A DNA stretch of 6,787 nucleotides from Chitinophagaceae bacterium (GCA_016787105.1 JAEUVI010000496.1:1-6787), one strand, 5' to 3'. Shown: positions 1 to 6,403, numbered from the stretch's first letter. Made by a program: numbers and translations. Notes: generated by a model from the sequence alone, not told the origin.

Positions 1-163
1 AATCCGGAGCCGATAAAACGATTCCGTATTTAAAAGGCGTTTTCACTTCTTCGTATACCTTTTCCATTTCTTTGATGGTTACTTCTGTTAAGTGATTTTT
101 TTTCACTTGTGCATTTGCGCTTAGTGAAGTAATTGCAAGCAGGAAAAAGACAAGTCTCAACAT
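1..163 (-). CDS. Exported protein, N-terminal fragment; probably GH43-like glycoside hydrolase (partial)
   Basis: Only the first 54 codons are inside the window; the gene runs off the left edge. The start is the ATG whose complement is at 161-163. It begins a clear Sec signal peptide: a short basic start (MLR), a hydrophobic core (LVFFLLAITSL) and a cleavage-like SANA-Q junction after residue 18. The following mature start contains VYEEVKTPFKYGIVL at residues 36-50, which I recall as the opening of a group of Bacteroidota secreted hydrolases with a five-bladed beta-propeller related to GH43/GH32. No catalytic residue is visible, so the enzyme family is inference from this short motif and could be wrong; export is well supported. 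The gene is divergent from the Gfo/Idh oxidoreductase at 399, which fits a shared carbohydrate locus. No good ribosome binding site is seen; the leader is AT-rich. Confidence 0.75.
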   Translation of the reverse strand, partial: MLRLVFFLLAITSLSANAQVKKNHLTEVTIKEMEKVYEEVKTPFKYGIVLSAPD

Positions 164-398
164 TTGAATTATATAATTTTATAAGTGAAAAATTAATGAA
201 GATGGAAGATACAGCACCACAAAGAAATGGCGATAAATGACAGCGTCCATTTTGCATTTGGAGAAGGAATATTTAATAATAAAAGTTTAGTTATGCAGAG
301 AGTGCCCGCATCAGCACCACCGAACCAGATAAAATCATACTTTTAAGAAAGCCTTTTAATCAAAATTTGTTTAACCCAAACGATAAAAAGAAAGCAAT

Positions 399-1751
399 AT
401 GAAAAATTCACGTCGGCATTTTCTCAAACAAACGGCAATAGCAGGCGCTGGTGTTTTTATTGCAAAAACCGGTTGGTCAGCTCAAAGTTATAGGAGAATT
501 ATTGGAGCCAATGACAGGGTGAGAGTAGGTGTTGTTGGATTTTCTGATCGTCATCGCAGCTCGCATATACCTTGCTTTATGAACCACTACAAGGAGCTGA
601 ATTTTGATGTAGTTGCTGTTTCTGATATATGGAAATTGCGCCGGGAGCAAGGTGCTGCTACCTGGAAAGAAAAGATGGGACATGATATAACAGCCTGCCG
701 CAATAACGAAGAGCTGTATGATAAAAAATTAGCTGATGCAGTATTTATCAGTACTGCGGATTTTCAACATGCCCTGCATACAGCGGAAGCTGTTAAAGCG
801 GGATGTGATGCATATGTTGAAAAACCATTTGCTGAATCAATGGCCGATGCCCGTGTTGCATTGAAAGCAGTAAAGGAGTCCGGCAAGATTGTGCAAATAG
901 GTTCTCAACGAAGAAGCGGAGCTAATTATCATGCGGCAGATGAATTTATAAAATCAGGAAAGTTTGGTGATATAAAAATGGTGGAGCTGACATGGAACGT
1001 AAACCAGCCAGGCCGCTGGCGCCGGACGTCTGTGGTTCCATTGCTGAAAGAAGAAGATACGGACTGGAAACGCTACCTGATGAACCGGCCATATGAAGCA
1101 TTTGATCCAAGAAAATACCTGGAGTTCCGTTTGTTCTGGCCTTATTCATCTGGTTTGCCGGGACAATGGATGAGTCACCAGATAGATACTGTACATTGGT
1201 TCAGCGGACTTAGTCATCCAAGAAGTGTGGTTGCTAACGGCGGCATATACATGTGGAAAGACGGGCGCAAAAACTGGGATACTATCACGGCTGTATTTGA
1301 TTATGGTCCTGCAGACGATCTTTCATCCGGCTTCCAGGTTACGTTTGCATCGCGTATGGATAATGGAGTAGAGGATCCTAAAGAAATTTATTATTCAAAT
1401 GGAGGAGAGTTAAACCTTGATACAAATAAAGTATCTCCAAGAGGAGGGTTAACAAAAGGGCATGCAGACGATATGAATATGCAACCAAATCTTTTACCAG
1501 AACTTGATCTTTCTAATGCTGCAAAAGTAGTTGCATCTGCCAACACAGGCGGTGACCAGCTAACGTCGAACCATGTACGCAACTGGATGGAATGTGTACG
1601 TAGCAGGAAACAACCGAATGCTCCTGTAGAAGCTGGGTATAGTCACTCTATCGCAAATATTATGACAACTGCTGCAGCGCATACCGGCGGTAAAGCAACA
1701 TTTGATGAAAAAACACAGCAGGTGATGGTAAATGGAAAAGTATTTGCCTGA
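399..1751 (+). CDS. Tat-exported Gfo/Idh/MocA family oxidoreductase
   Basis: A 450-residue NAD(P)-dependent sugar or cyclitol oxidoreductase of the Gfo/Idh/MocA family. Residues 4-10 (SRRHFLK) are a near-perfect twin-arginine motif, followed by a hydrophobic stretch (12-22) and a WSA-Q cleavage-like site near residue 28, so the folded, cofactor-loaded enzyme is expected to be exported to the periplasm. The Rossmann fold begins at about 41 with VRVGVVGFSDRH; the family's GxGxxG is degenerate here (G47, S49, H52). The family hallmark EKP with its active-site lysine is at 141-143 (K142). The substrate domain carries MSHQIDTVHW (259-267 region: H260, D263, H266), matching the family's conserved Asp/His active-site segment. 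Length is normal for exported Bacteroidota members. The start is set by the Tat motif; an A-rich leader (aaaaagaaag) precedes it. It is followed after 76 bp by the DUF6807 gene, probably in one operon. By analogy with exported relatives it may oxidise a sugar ring hydroxyl, but the substrate cannot be read from sequence. Confidence 0.93.
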   Translation: MKNSRRHFLKQTAIAGAGVFIAKTGWSAQSYRRIIGANDRVRVGVVGFSDRHRSSHIPCFMNHYKELNFDVVAVSDIWKLRREQGAATWKEKMGHDITACRNNEELYDKKLADAVFISTADFQHALHTAEAVKAGCDAYVEKPFAESMADARVALKAVKESGKIVQIGSQRRSGANYHAADEFIKSGKFGDIKMVELTWNVNQPGRWRRTSVVPLLKEEDTDWKRYLMNRPYEAFDPRKYLEFRLFWPYSSGLPGQWMSHQIDTVHWFSGLSHPRSVVANGGIYMWKDGRKNWDTITAVFDYGPADDLSSGFQVTFASRMDNGVEDPKEIYYSNGGELNLDTNKVSPRGGLTKGHADDMNMQPNLLPELDLSNAAKVVASANTGGDQLTSNHVRNWMECVRSRKQPNAPVEAGYSHSIANIMTTAAAHTGGKATFDEKTQQVMVNGKVFA

Positions 1752-1827
1752 AAGGCGGTTTATTAATCTGGGAAACACTATTGGTAATGGTATCATTGTG
1801 TTTAGTTTTTCATTCAACTGAGAATTT

Positions 1828-2859
1828 ATGAAGTATTATATAAAATTTCTTCCGATGTTTTTTATTACCGGAATTTCCTTTGCTCAAAAGCCACAAATGA
1901 TAAAGCTGGTAAGGCATTCAAATAACCAGGTAGACATTCTTGCCAATAACAAGCCATTTACCAGTTTCATTTATCCTGATTCACTGGAAAAGCCGGTGTT
2001 GTATCCTATTTACGCTGCAGATGGCGAACTAATCACAAGAGGTTATCCGCTTGCCCCAAGACCACAGGAACCTGTTGATCATCCGCATCACATTGGCCTT
2101 TGGATGAATTACGAAAGTGTGAACGGCCTGGATTTCTGGAACAATTCATCTGCAATAGCACCGGATAAAAAACCAAAATATGGCTGGATAAAAACGACAA
2201 GCATTGGTGAGATAAAAAGCGGCCCGGTAGGTACATTGGCATATTCTGCAAAATGGCAGGATATCAATAAAAATACTTTGCTTGATGAGCAAACAACTTT
2301 TCATTTTTCAGCGAAAGGTAATGTTCGCATCATAGACAGAACGACAACATTAACTGCCGTGCAGGATGTTAAAATGCCTGATATCAAAGATGGCTTTTTA
2401 GGTTTACGGGTAGCACATGAATTGGAATTGCCTTCAAAGGAGGATAGAGAATTCACCGATGACAAAGGGAATATTACAACAGTGAAAGCTTCTGATGATG
2501 CATTGGTATCTGGTAACTATATCACCAGCGAAGGGCTTACCGGTGATGCGGCCTGGGGTACTAGAGGGAAATGGTGTATGCTTTATGGAAAAAAAGGAAA
2601 TGATACTATCAGCATTGCCATTCTTGATCATCCTAAAAATATTGGCTATCCTACCTACTGGCATGCGAGAGGATATGGATTGTTTGCTGCAAATCCGTTG
2701 GGTCAGAAAATATTCAGTAATGGAAAAGACGTGTTGAACTATTCATTAAATAAAGGAGAAGCGGTTACATTTCGCTTTCGTGTAGTTATCAATTCAGCAA
2801 AGCAGCGATTATCAAATGCTTTGATAGAATCAATAATGAAGGAATTTGAAAAACTATAA
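1828..2859 (+). CDS. Exported DUF6807 / PmoA-family protein
   Basis: A 343-residue protein with a Sec signal peptide (MKYYIKFLPMFFITGISFAQ, cleavage near residue 19). Two segments identify the family that databases call methane oxygenase PmoA or DUF6807: DHPHHIGLW at 84-92, and the later LDHPKNIGYPTYWHARGYG region (266-284) followed by GLFAANPLG. The clustered histidines (H85, H87, H88, H268, H279) could bind a metal or act in catalysis; that is inference. The PmoA name is a database label: nothing here indicates a methane monooxygenase, since there are no membrane helices after the signal. In Bacteroidota and Planctomycetota such proteins commonly sit beside exported Gfo/Idh/MocA oxidoreductases, as here, so a role in handling an oxidised sugar or glycoside is plausible but unproven. 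The start is fixed by the signal peptide. No convincing terminator was found directly after the stop. Confidence 0.9.
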   Translation: MKYYIKFLPMFFITGISFAQKPQMIKLVRHSNNQVDILANNKPFTSFIYPDSLEKPVLYPIYAADGELITRGYPLAPRPQEPVDHPHHIGLWMNYESVNGLDFWNNSSAIAPDKKPKYGWIKTTSIGEIKSGPVGTLAYSAKWQDINKNTLLDEQTTFHFSAKGNVRIIDRTTTLTAVQDVKMPDIKDGFLGLRVAHELELPSKEDREFTDDKGNITTVKASDDALVSGNYITSEGLTGDAAWGTRGKWCMLYGKKGNDTISIAILDHPKNIGYPTYWHARGYGLFAANPLGQKIFSNGKDVLNYSLNKGEAVTFRFRVVINSAKQRLSNALIESIMKEFEKL

Positions 2860-2989
2860 ACGGCTTTTAGTAAACTTTCGATTATTAAATCTCGTAAATT
2901 ATCTATCCTAAGTATCGCATATTTGGGTAGTGATTATTGTTGCAAACGGAAATAAAAATAGCTTTCTTTGATGCAGAAGCCGTTGCACT

Positions 2990-3115
2990 ATGAAAGCTAA
3001 AAACACCTTTTTATTGTTAATTGTAGTTACTCTTGTATTATCTGCATGTCACCGTGCATTCACTCCGTATGATGCGGCTAATAATCCGCCGAAGCGTTGC
3101 AGAAACCTTAATTAA
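2990..3115 (+). CDS. Tiny lipoprotein, 41 residues
   Basis: A short ORF, ATG at 2990 to TAA at 3113-3115. It has a basic N-terminus (MKAKN), a hydrophobic core (TFLLLIVVTLVL) and a lipobox LSAC at residues 17-20, so signal peptidase II processing at C20 would leave a 22-residue lipid-anchored peptide. The mature part reads CHRAFTPYDAANNPPKRC then RNLN. It is proline and basic rich and has a second cysteine at residue 37. No function is recognised. Support for a real gene comes from the complete, well-ordered lipoprotein signal and from a strong terminator hairpin starting 25 bp after the stop. The ribosome binding site is not evident. A 9-codon ORF (2971-3000) in another frame overlaps its start and is probably chance. 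Confidence 0.72.
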   Translation: MKAKNTFLLLIVVTLVLSACHRAFTPYDAANNPPKRCRNLN

Positions 3116-3140
3116 ATTCTGAAAATTTTTATTTAAATGT

Positions 3141-3177
3141 AAAAGCCCGGTTGTTGTATGTAGCAGCCGGGCTTTTT
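3141..3177. terminator. Bidirectional intrinsic terminator between converging small genes
   Basis: The arms at 3141-3155 and 3162-3176 pair over 15 positions with two G-T wobbles and a six-base loop (gtatgt). The stem centre is GCCCGG/CCGGGC, flanked by AAAA on the left and TTTTT on the right, so it can act on both strands. It lies 25 bp after the lipoprotein stop on the plus strand and 19 bp after the stop of the 48-residue gene on the minus strand. Confidence 0.85.
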
Positions 3178-3196
3178 ATTGCAATAGAAACATTGC

Positions 3197-3343
3197 TTAT
3201 GAATTGCCAAACAAGTTACTCACTGCGCCTTCAAACATCGGAAATTTTTCAACGATGTAATTCTTGATAGATTCAATCGCTTTTGCTGCCTGCTCATCAG
3301 TAAGACCAGCTTCTGCTTTCAATTTGTCTATTAATTCCTGCAT
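3197..3343 (-). CDS. Small helical protein, 48 residues, unknown function
   Basis: A complete small ORF downstream of clpX on the same strand, with its ATG complement at 3341-3343 and a TAA stop at 3197-3199. The protein starts MQELIDKLKAEAGLTDEQAA and ends FEGAVSNLFGNS. It has no signal peptide or membrane segment, is mildly acidic, and should form two or three amphipathic helices: a leading helix (1-11), an LTDEQAAKAIESIKNYIVEKF helix (14-34), and a short tail with GAVSNLFG (39-46). The pattern LTxEQAxKAIxxIKNYxxEKFP looks like small proteins I have seen across Bacteroidota, perhaps distantly like DUF2267/DUF2780 helical proteins, but no firm family is claimed. It sits 43 bp past the clpX terminator hairpin and is followed by its own terminator (3141-3177). 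Either it is expressed by read-through from clpX or from a promoter I could not identify. Confidence 0.75.
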   Translation of the reverse strand: MQELIDKLKAEAGLTDEQAAKAIESIKNYIVEKFPMFEGAVSNLFGNS

Positions 3344-3385
3344 AGTTTTTATTTTAAAAATGAAGATTGAAATTAATAAATTAAA

Positions 3386-3409
3386 AACGCCGGAATAATT
3401 CCCGGCGTT
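3386..3409 (-). terminator. Intrinsic terminator after clpX
   Basis: A perfect 8-bp stem (aacgccgg at 3386-3393 with ccggcgtt at 3402-3409) and an eight-base loop. On the minus strand it is followed by a run of five T (including two from the stem end) and further AT-rich sequence. It starts 24 bp after the clpX stop, the position expected for a factor-independent terminator. Confidence 0.8.
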
Positions 3410-3432
3410 ACTATTTTAATAATAAATATTGA

Positions 3433-4677
3433 TTAAGCTACTTTCAGCAGACTTAGCTTGCTCTTATCAAACTTACGTTTTGCATACTCCAGCGTAAGTG
3501 TAAACCGTGTTTCTTTTGAAGAAGGTAGTTCAAACATTGCGTCAGTTAATATCCCTTCGCAAATGCTGCGCAATCCCCTTGCACCTAATTTATACTCCAC
3601 TGCTTTTTCTACCATAAATTCTAATACATCATCTTCAATTTCCAGATGAATGCCTTCCAGTTCAAACAATTTCTTGTACTGTTTCATCAGTGCATTCTTT
3701 GGTTCTGTAAGGATAGCCCGTAGTGTTGGGGCATCCAACGGATCCAGGTGGGTAACAACCGGCAAGCGACCCAACAATTCAGGAATCAATCCGAATGATT
3801 TCAAATCCTGCGCATTTACATAACGAAGCAGGTTCTTCTTCATGTTCTCCTGCAATTCTTTATCTACGTTAAAACCGATTGTATTTGTCTGTACGCGGCG
3901 GGCAATTATTTTATCAACCCCATCAAAAGCGCCACCACATATAAACAGTATATTCTGAGTATTAATCTTTATCAGCTTTTGTTCAGGGTGCTTGCGACCT
4001 CCCTGTGGTGGTACCAATACATCCGTACCTTCCAATAATTTCAGCATTCCCTGTTGTACACCTTCACCGCTCACATCCCTTGTAATGGAAGGATTATCGC
4101 CTTTACGGGCTATTTTATCTATTTCATCAATGTATACAATACCGCGTTCCGCAGCAGCAACATCATAATTGCACACCTGTAATAAGCGTGTGAGAATGCT
4201 TTCCACGTCTTCACCTACATAACCAGCTTCTGTAAATACCGTTGCGTCCACAATAGTAAACGGCACATTAAGCATCCGTGCAATACTTTTTGCCAGTAAT
4301 GTTTTACCTGTACCCGTTTCGCCAACCATTATCAGGTTGCTTTTTTCTATTTCTACTTCGTTTCCGGAGTTAAATTCACCTGCTTTTTGTTGTAAGCGCT
4401 TATAGTGATTATAAACCGCGACTGCCAACACTTTTTTGGCTTCGTCCTGACCAATTACATATTCATCCAGGAAGCGTTTGATTTCAATTGGTTTCTTTAC
4501 AGTAAGTTTAAAGTTGGAGCTTGTTTTTTCTTCCCGCACCATCAATTCCTGTTCGATTATTTCGCGTGCATGCTCTACACAATTTTCGCAAATATGTCCT
4601 TCTTGGCCGGCGATGAGAATTTTTACTTCATCACGGCTACGGCTGCAGAATGAACAATGTAATGGGTTTTTTGCCAT
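3433..4677 (-). CDS. clpX: ATP-dependent Clp protease, ATP-binding subunit ClpX
   Basis: A 414-residue AAA+ unfoldase that recognises tagged or damaged proteins, unfolds them with ATP and threads them into ClpP. All hallmark motifs are present in order: an N-terminal C4 zinc finger (C8, C11, C30, C33) for substrate and adaptor binding; Walker A GETGTGKT at 119-126; pore-1 loop GYVG at 152-155; Walker B with D184 and E185; pore loop RKH at 228-230; the IGF tripeptide at 267-269 that docks in ClpP clefts; an arginine-finger region LLGRLPV around R304; and sensor 2 GARGLRSI at 365-372 (R370). Length is typical of the family. The ATG at 4675-4677 is the start because it leaves the zinc finger intact; an A-rich leader (aaaaaagaaac) precedes it. 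It lies 132 bp after the second clpP, with a terminator hairpin in between, so it may be transcribed partly on its own. Confidence 0.98.
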   Translation of the reverse strand: MAKNPLHCSFCSRSRDEVKILIAGQEGHICENCVEHAREIIEQELMVREEKTSSNFKLTVKKPIEIKRFLDEYVIGQDEAKKVLAVAVYNHYKRLQQKAGEFNSGNEVEIEKSNLIMVGETGTGKTLLAKSIARMLNVPFTIVDATVFTEAGYVGEDVESILTRLLQVCNYDVAAAERGIVYIDEIDKIARKGDNPSITRDVSGEGVQQGMLKLLEGTDVLVPPQGGRKHPEQKLIKINTQNILFICGGAFDGVDKIIARRVQTNTIGFNVDKELQENMKKNLLRYVNAQDLKSFGLIPELLGRLPVVTHLDPLDAPTLRAILTEPKNALMKQYKKLFELEGIHLEIEDDVLEFMVEKAVEYKLGARGLRSICEGILTDAMFELPSSKETRFTLTLEYAKRKFDKSKLSLLKVA

Positions 4678-4731
4678 GTTTCTTTTTTGATTTTTCGCCT
4701 TAGCCTACTTTCTTTATCAACGCGTAAAAAT

Positions 4732-4761
4732 AAAAAACTGCCCGGAAAAGAGCAGTTTTTT
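4732..4761 (-). terminator. Intrinsic terminator or attenuator between the second clpP and clpX
   Basis: Arms aaaaaactgc (4732-4741) and gcagtttttt (4752-4761) pair perfectly over 10 bp around a ten-base loop. On the minus strand the T-rich arm is followed by more AT sequence, so it can terminate transcripts leaving the second clpP 49 bp after its stop. A second, weaker AT-only hairpin lies nearer the stop (4776-4782 with 4787-4793). With clpX starting 54 bp further on, this probably lowers clpX transcription relative to clpP. The A and T tracts would also allow activity on the plus strand, but no plus-strand gene needs it. Confidence 0.65.
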
Positions 4762-4809
4762 ATTTTGGTATGGCTAAAAAACGCCTGTTTTTTATTAGTA
4801 ATCAATTAT

Positions 4810-5445
4810 TTATAGTTTTTCTACAATTGCATCCACGATTCCGTACTCAATAGCTTCTTTGGCATCCATCCAGTAGTCGCGATCGAAGTCTTTTAGAATC
4901 TGCTGCATCGTTTTGCCACAATTTTCAGCCAGAATTTTAGCACCTATTTCTTTCACACGCTTTGTTTGTTTGGCCTGTATCTCCAGGTCTGTACTCACCC
5001 CTTGTATATGACCTCCTAACGAAGGCTGGTGAATCATGACTTCACCATGCGGGTAAATTAAACGCTTTCCTTTCACGCCACCACTCAATAATATGCTGCC
5101 CATGGATGCAGCCAGGCCCATACAGATGGTTGTGACGGGCGATTTCATCATCCGCATGGTATCATAAATAACCATACCACTTGTAACTACACCACCCGGA
5201 CTATTGATATAGAATTTTATTTCTTTTCCTGGATTATCGTTATCCAGCAAAAGCATTTTAGTAACTACATCCCTAGCAGACTTATCTTCTACCACGCCCC
5301 AGAGGTAAACACTCCTGTTATCAAAAAAATATTTTTCAATTTTTTTGCTGAACATCATCAGGTCTGACTTTGGTGCGTCTTCTTTTTCTTCCTCTTCATC
5401 ATCTGCTCGCCAGTTGTTGTTCAGATATTGCCTGTTAATATACAT
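4810..5445 (-). CDS. ClpP-family serine protease, divergent second paralogue
   Basis: A 211-residue peptidase subunit of the S14 (ClpP) family. The catalytic triad is intact: S114 in GLAASMGS, H139 in MIHQPS and D190 in the FDRDYWM segment; the oxyanion-region NSPGG is at 81-85. It differs from its neighbour at the front. Instead of the usual axial-loop and YSRLL segment it has an acidic stretch (DDEEEEKEDAP, 15-25), then MFSKKIEKYFFDNRSVYLWG (31-50) before the fold resumes. A serine lies between HQP and LGG (QPSLGG). It is 67 bp after the canonical clpP with no terminator between, so both are probably on one transcript. The likely role is as partner in a mixed ClpP1-ClpP2 barrel with ClpX, or as a separate tetradecamer; sequence alone cannot decide. 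The start at 5445 is the first in-frame ATG; a shorter start is possible but would remove the acidic stretch. Confidence 0.93.
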   Translation of the reverse strand: MYINRQYLNNNWRADDEEEEKEDAPKSDLMMFSKKIEKYFFDNRSVYLWGVVEDKSARDVVTKMLLLDNDNPGKEIKFYINSPGGVVTSGMVIYDTMRMMKSPVTTICMGLAASMGSILLSGGVKGKRLIYPHGEVMIHQPSLGGHIQGVSTDLEIQAKQTKRVKEIGAKILAENCGKTMQQILKDFDRDYWMDAKEAIEYGIVDAIVEKL

Positions 5446-5512
5446 AATGAGTTTAAAATTTTAAGTTGTACGTTTTAAGGTTTCAGTCAGTGGTTATTCC
5501 TCTTTTAATCTC

Positions 5513-6208
5513 TTAGCTCTCTTTTTTCTGCTTCCTTGGATTTATCAATAACACTTCATCCACAAGGCCATAATCTTTGGCTTCCGTTGCCGTCATCCAA
5601 TAATCACGATCAAAATCTTTTTCAATCTGTTTCGCTGGTTTACCAGAATGATAATGTACTATCTCGTACAGCTCACCTTTCAACTTGCGTATTTCATTTA
5701 CGGTTATCTCGATATCACTTGCCTGGCCACCAATAGCACCGCTTGGCTGGTGCATCATGATGCGGGCATGTTTGAGAGCTGCTCTTTTTCCTTTTGTACC
5801 AGCACCAAGTAATACACATGCCATAGACGCTGCCATACCGATACAGATAGTTGCTACATCAGGCGATACATATTGCATAGTATCATAAACGCCAAGACCT
5901 GAATATACACTGCCACCCGGGCTATTGATATACATATTTATATCGCGGGTCCTGTCGGTAGAGTCAAGGAATAATAATTGCGCTGTTACGATATTCGCTA
6001 CTTCATCATTGATAGGATAGCCAAGGAAAATGATGCGGTCCATCATCAGGCGGCTGTATACATCCATCACGGCTACATTCATAGGCCTTTCCTCAATGAT
6101 ATTGGGAGTTAAGGCCGTAACCATATGCGAGGCGTAACTATTGAGGGTATTACTGGAAATACCGCGGTGCTTCACCGCATATTTTTCAAATTCCGAATTA
6201 AAACTCAT
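5513..6208 (-). CDS. clpP: ATP-dependent Clp protease proteolytic subunit ClpP (canonical copy)
   Basis: A 231-residue serine peptidase that forms the degradation chamber for ClpX substrates in the cytoplasm. The catalytic triad is complete: S128 in GMAASMA, H153 in MMHQPS and D202 in FDRDYWM; NSPGG is at 95-99. After an N-terminal stretch of roughly 35 residues, probably a self-cleaved propeptide, the expected axial-loop and handle start is present (IIEERPMNVAVMDVYSRLMM, 37-56), which marks it as the standard copy. The C-terminus is basic (NPRKQKKES). The start at 6208 (MSFNSEFEKYAVKHRGISS) matches my recollection of Bacteroidota ClpP N-termini. It is downstream of tig and upstream of the second clpP and clpX on the same strand. 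A candidate promoter lies at 6325-6355, and a 256-bp gap with strong secondary structure separates it from tig. Confidence 0.97.
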   Translation of the reverse strand: MSFNSEFEKYAVKHRGISSNTLNSYASHMVTALTPNIIEERPMNVAVMDVYSRLMMDRIIFLGYPINDEVANIVTAQLLFLDSTDRTRDINMYINSPGGSVYSGLGVYDTMQYVSPDVATICIGMAASMACVLLGAGTKGKRAALKHARIMMHQPSGAIGGQASDIEITVNEIRKLKGELYEIVHYHSGKPAKQIEKDFDRDYWMTATEAKDYGLVDEVLLINPRKQKKES

Positions 6209-6215
6209 GAATTGT

Positions 6216-6308
6216 AAATTGATAAGTAAAAAGGGTTTAAAGTTGACAAGTAAAAAACAATCAAGGCTTCCAAAGGTTTCCTTATTAACCTTTTACCTTT
6301 TCAACTTT
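6216..6308. repeat. Imperfect inverted repeat in the clpP 5' leader
   Basis: The left arm at 6216-6240 (starting aaattgataagtaaaaa) and the reverse complement of 6282-6308 (starting aaagttgaaaaggtaaaa) align over about 25 bases with several mismatches and small gaps. A second direct copy of the left unit is at 6239-6257 (aaagttgacaagtaaaaaa). The intervening part includes a smaller partial palindrome around 6262-6282. The element lies between the candidate promoter and the clpP start on the minus strand, so it would be transcribed as a structured leader. It could also be a copy of a dispersed intergenic repeat. Confidence 0.5.
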
Positions 6309-6324
6309 TGCTTCTGCTTCTCAT

Positions 6325-6355
6325 CAAATATCCGTCCAAATGCCGTAATTACAAA
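6325..6355 (-). promoter_or_regulatory. Candidate Bacteroidota-type promoter for clpP-clpP(-clpX)
   Basis: Read on the minus strand: TTTG (complement of 6352-6355), a 19-base spacer, then GATATTTG (complement of 6325-6332), which matches 7 of 8 positions of the Bacteroidota -7 consensus TAnnTTTG with the TTTG -33 element at suitable spacing. The predicted transcript would start near 6318 and carry about 110 nt of leader before clpP, covering the inverted repeat at 6216-6308. It sits below the tig terminator, where a promoter for the clp genes would be needed. This is a motif match only. Confidence 0.4.
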
Positions 6356-6403
6356 ATCAGTGACAAGCTGGCTTATTTTTTATATTAATTAGCGCAAAAG
6401 AAA

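Noticed and set aside
30..257. 75-codon minus-strand ORF covering the start of the window
   Set aside because: It is out of frame with the signal-peptide gene at 1-163, and its product shows no signal, domain or sensible composition; the 1-163 frame explains the sequence better.
212..320. CAGCACCAC repeated at 212-220 and 312-320 in the divergent intergenic region, as possible operator sites
   Set aside because: A single nine-base direct match within 235 bp is not rare by chance, and it has no palindromic structure or link to a promoter.
362..369. AAAATTTG upstream of the Gfo/Idh gene as a -7 promoter element
   Set aside because: It resembles TAnnTTTG, but no TTG-type -33 element lies at the right distance; left unannotated.
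1752..1827. Hairpin between the Gfo/Idh and DUF6807 genes (aaacac with gtgttt)
   Set aside because: Only a six-base stem around a long loop; not enough to be a terminator or to split the operon.
2495..2737. 80-codon plus-strand ORF inside the DUF6807 gene
   Set aside because: It overlaps, in another frame, a gene whose family motifs (LDHP, WHARGYG) lie in exactly this region.
2918..2966. Promoter elements for the small lipoprotein (CATATTTG at 2918, or TTG at 2937 with TAGCTTTC at 2959)
   Set aside because: Two competing partial matches, neither complete, so no single promoter can be supported.
2971..3000. Nine-codon ORF overlapping the lipoprotein start, as a possible regulatory leader peptide
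   Set aside because: Too short to separate from chance, with no ribosome binding site and no codon pattern suggesting attenuation.
4405..4690. Plus-strand ORFs of 70-82 codons opposite the 5' end of clpX
   Set aside because: Antisense to the conserved zinc finger and N-domain of ClpX; open frames there follow from the coding constraint on the other strand.
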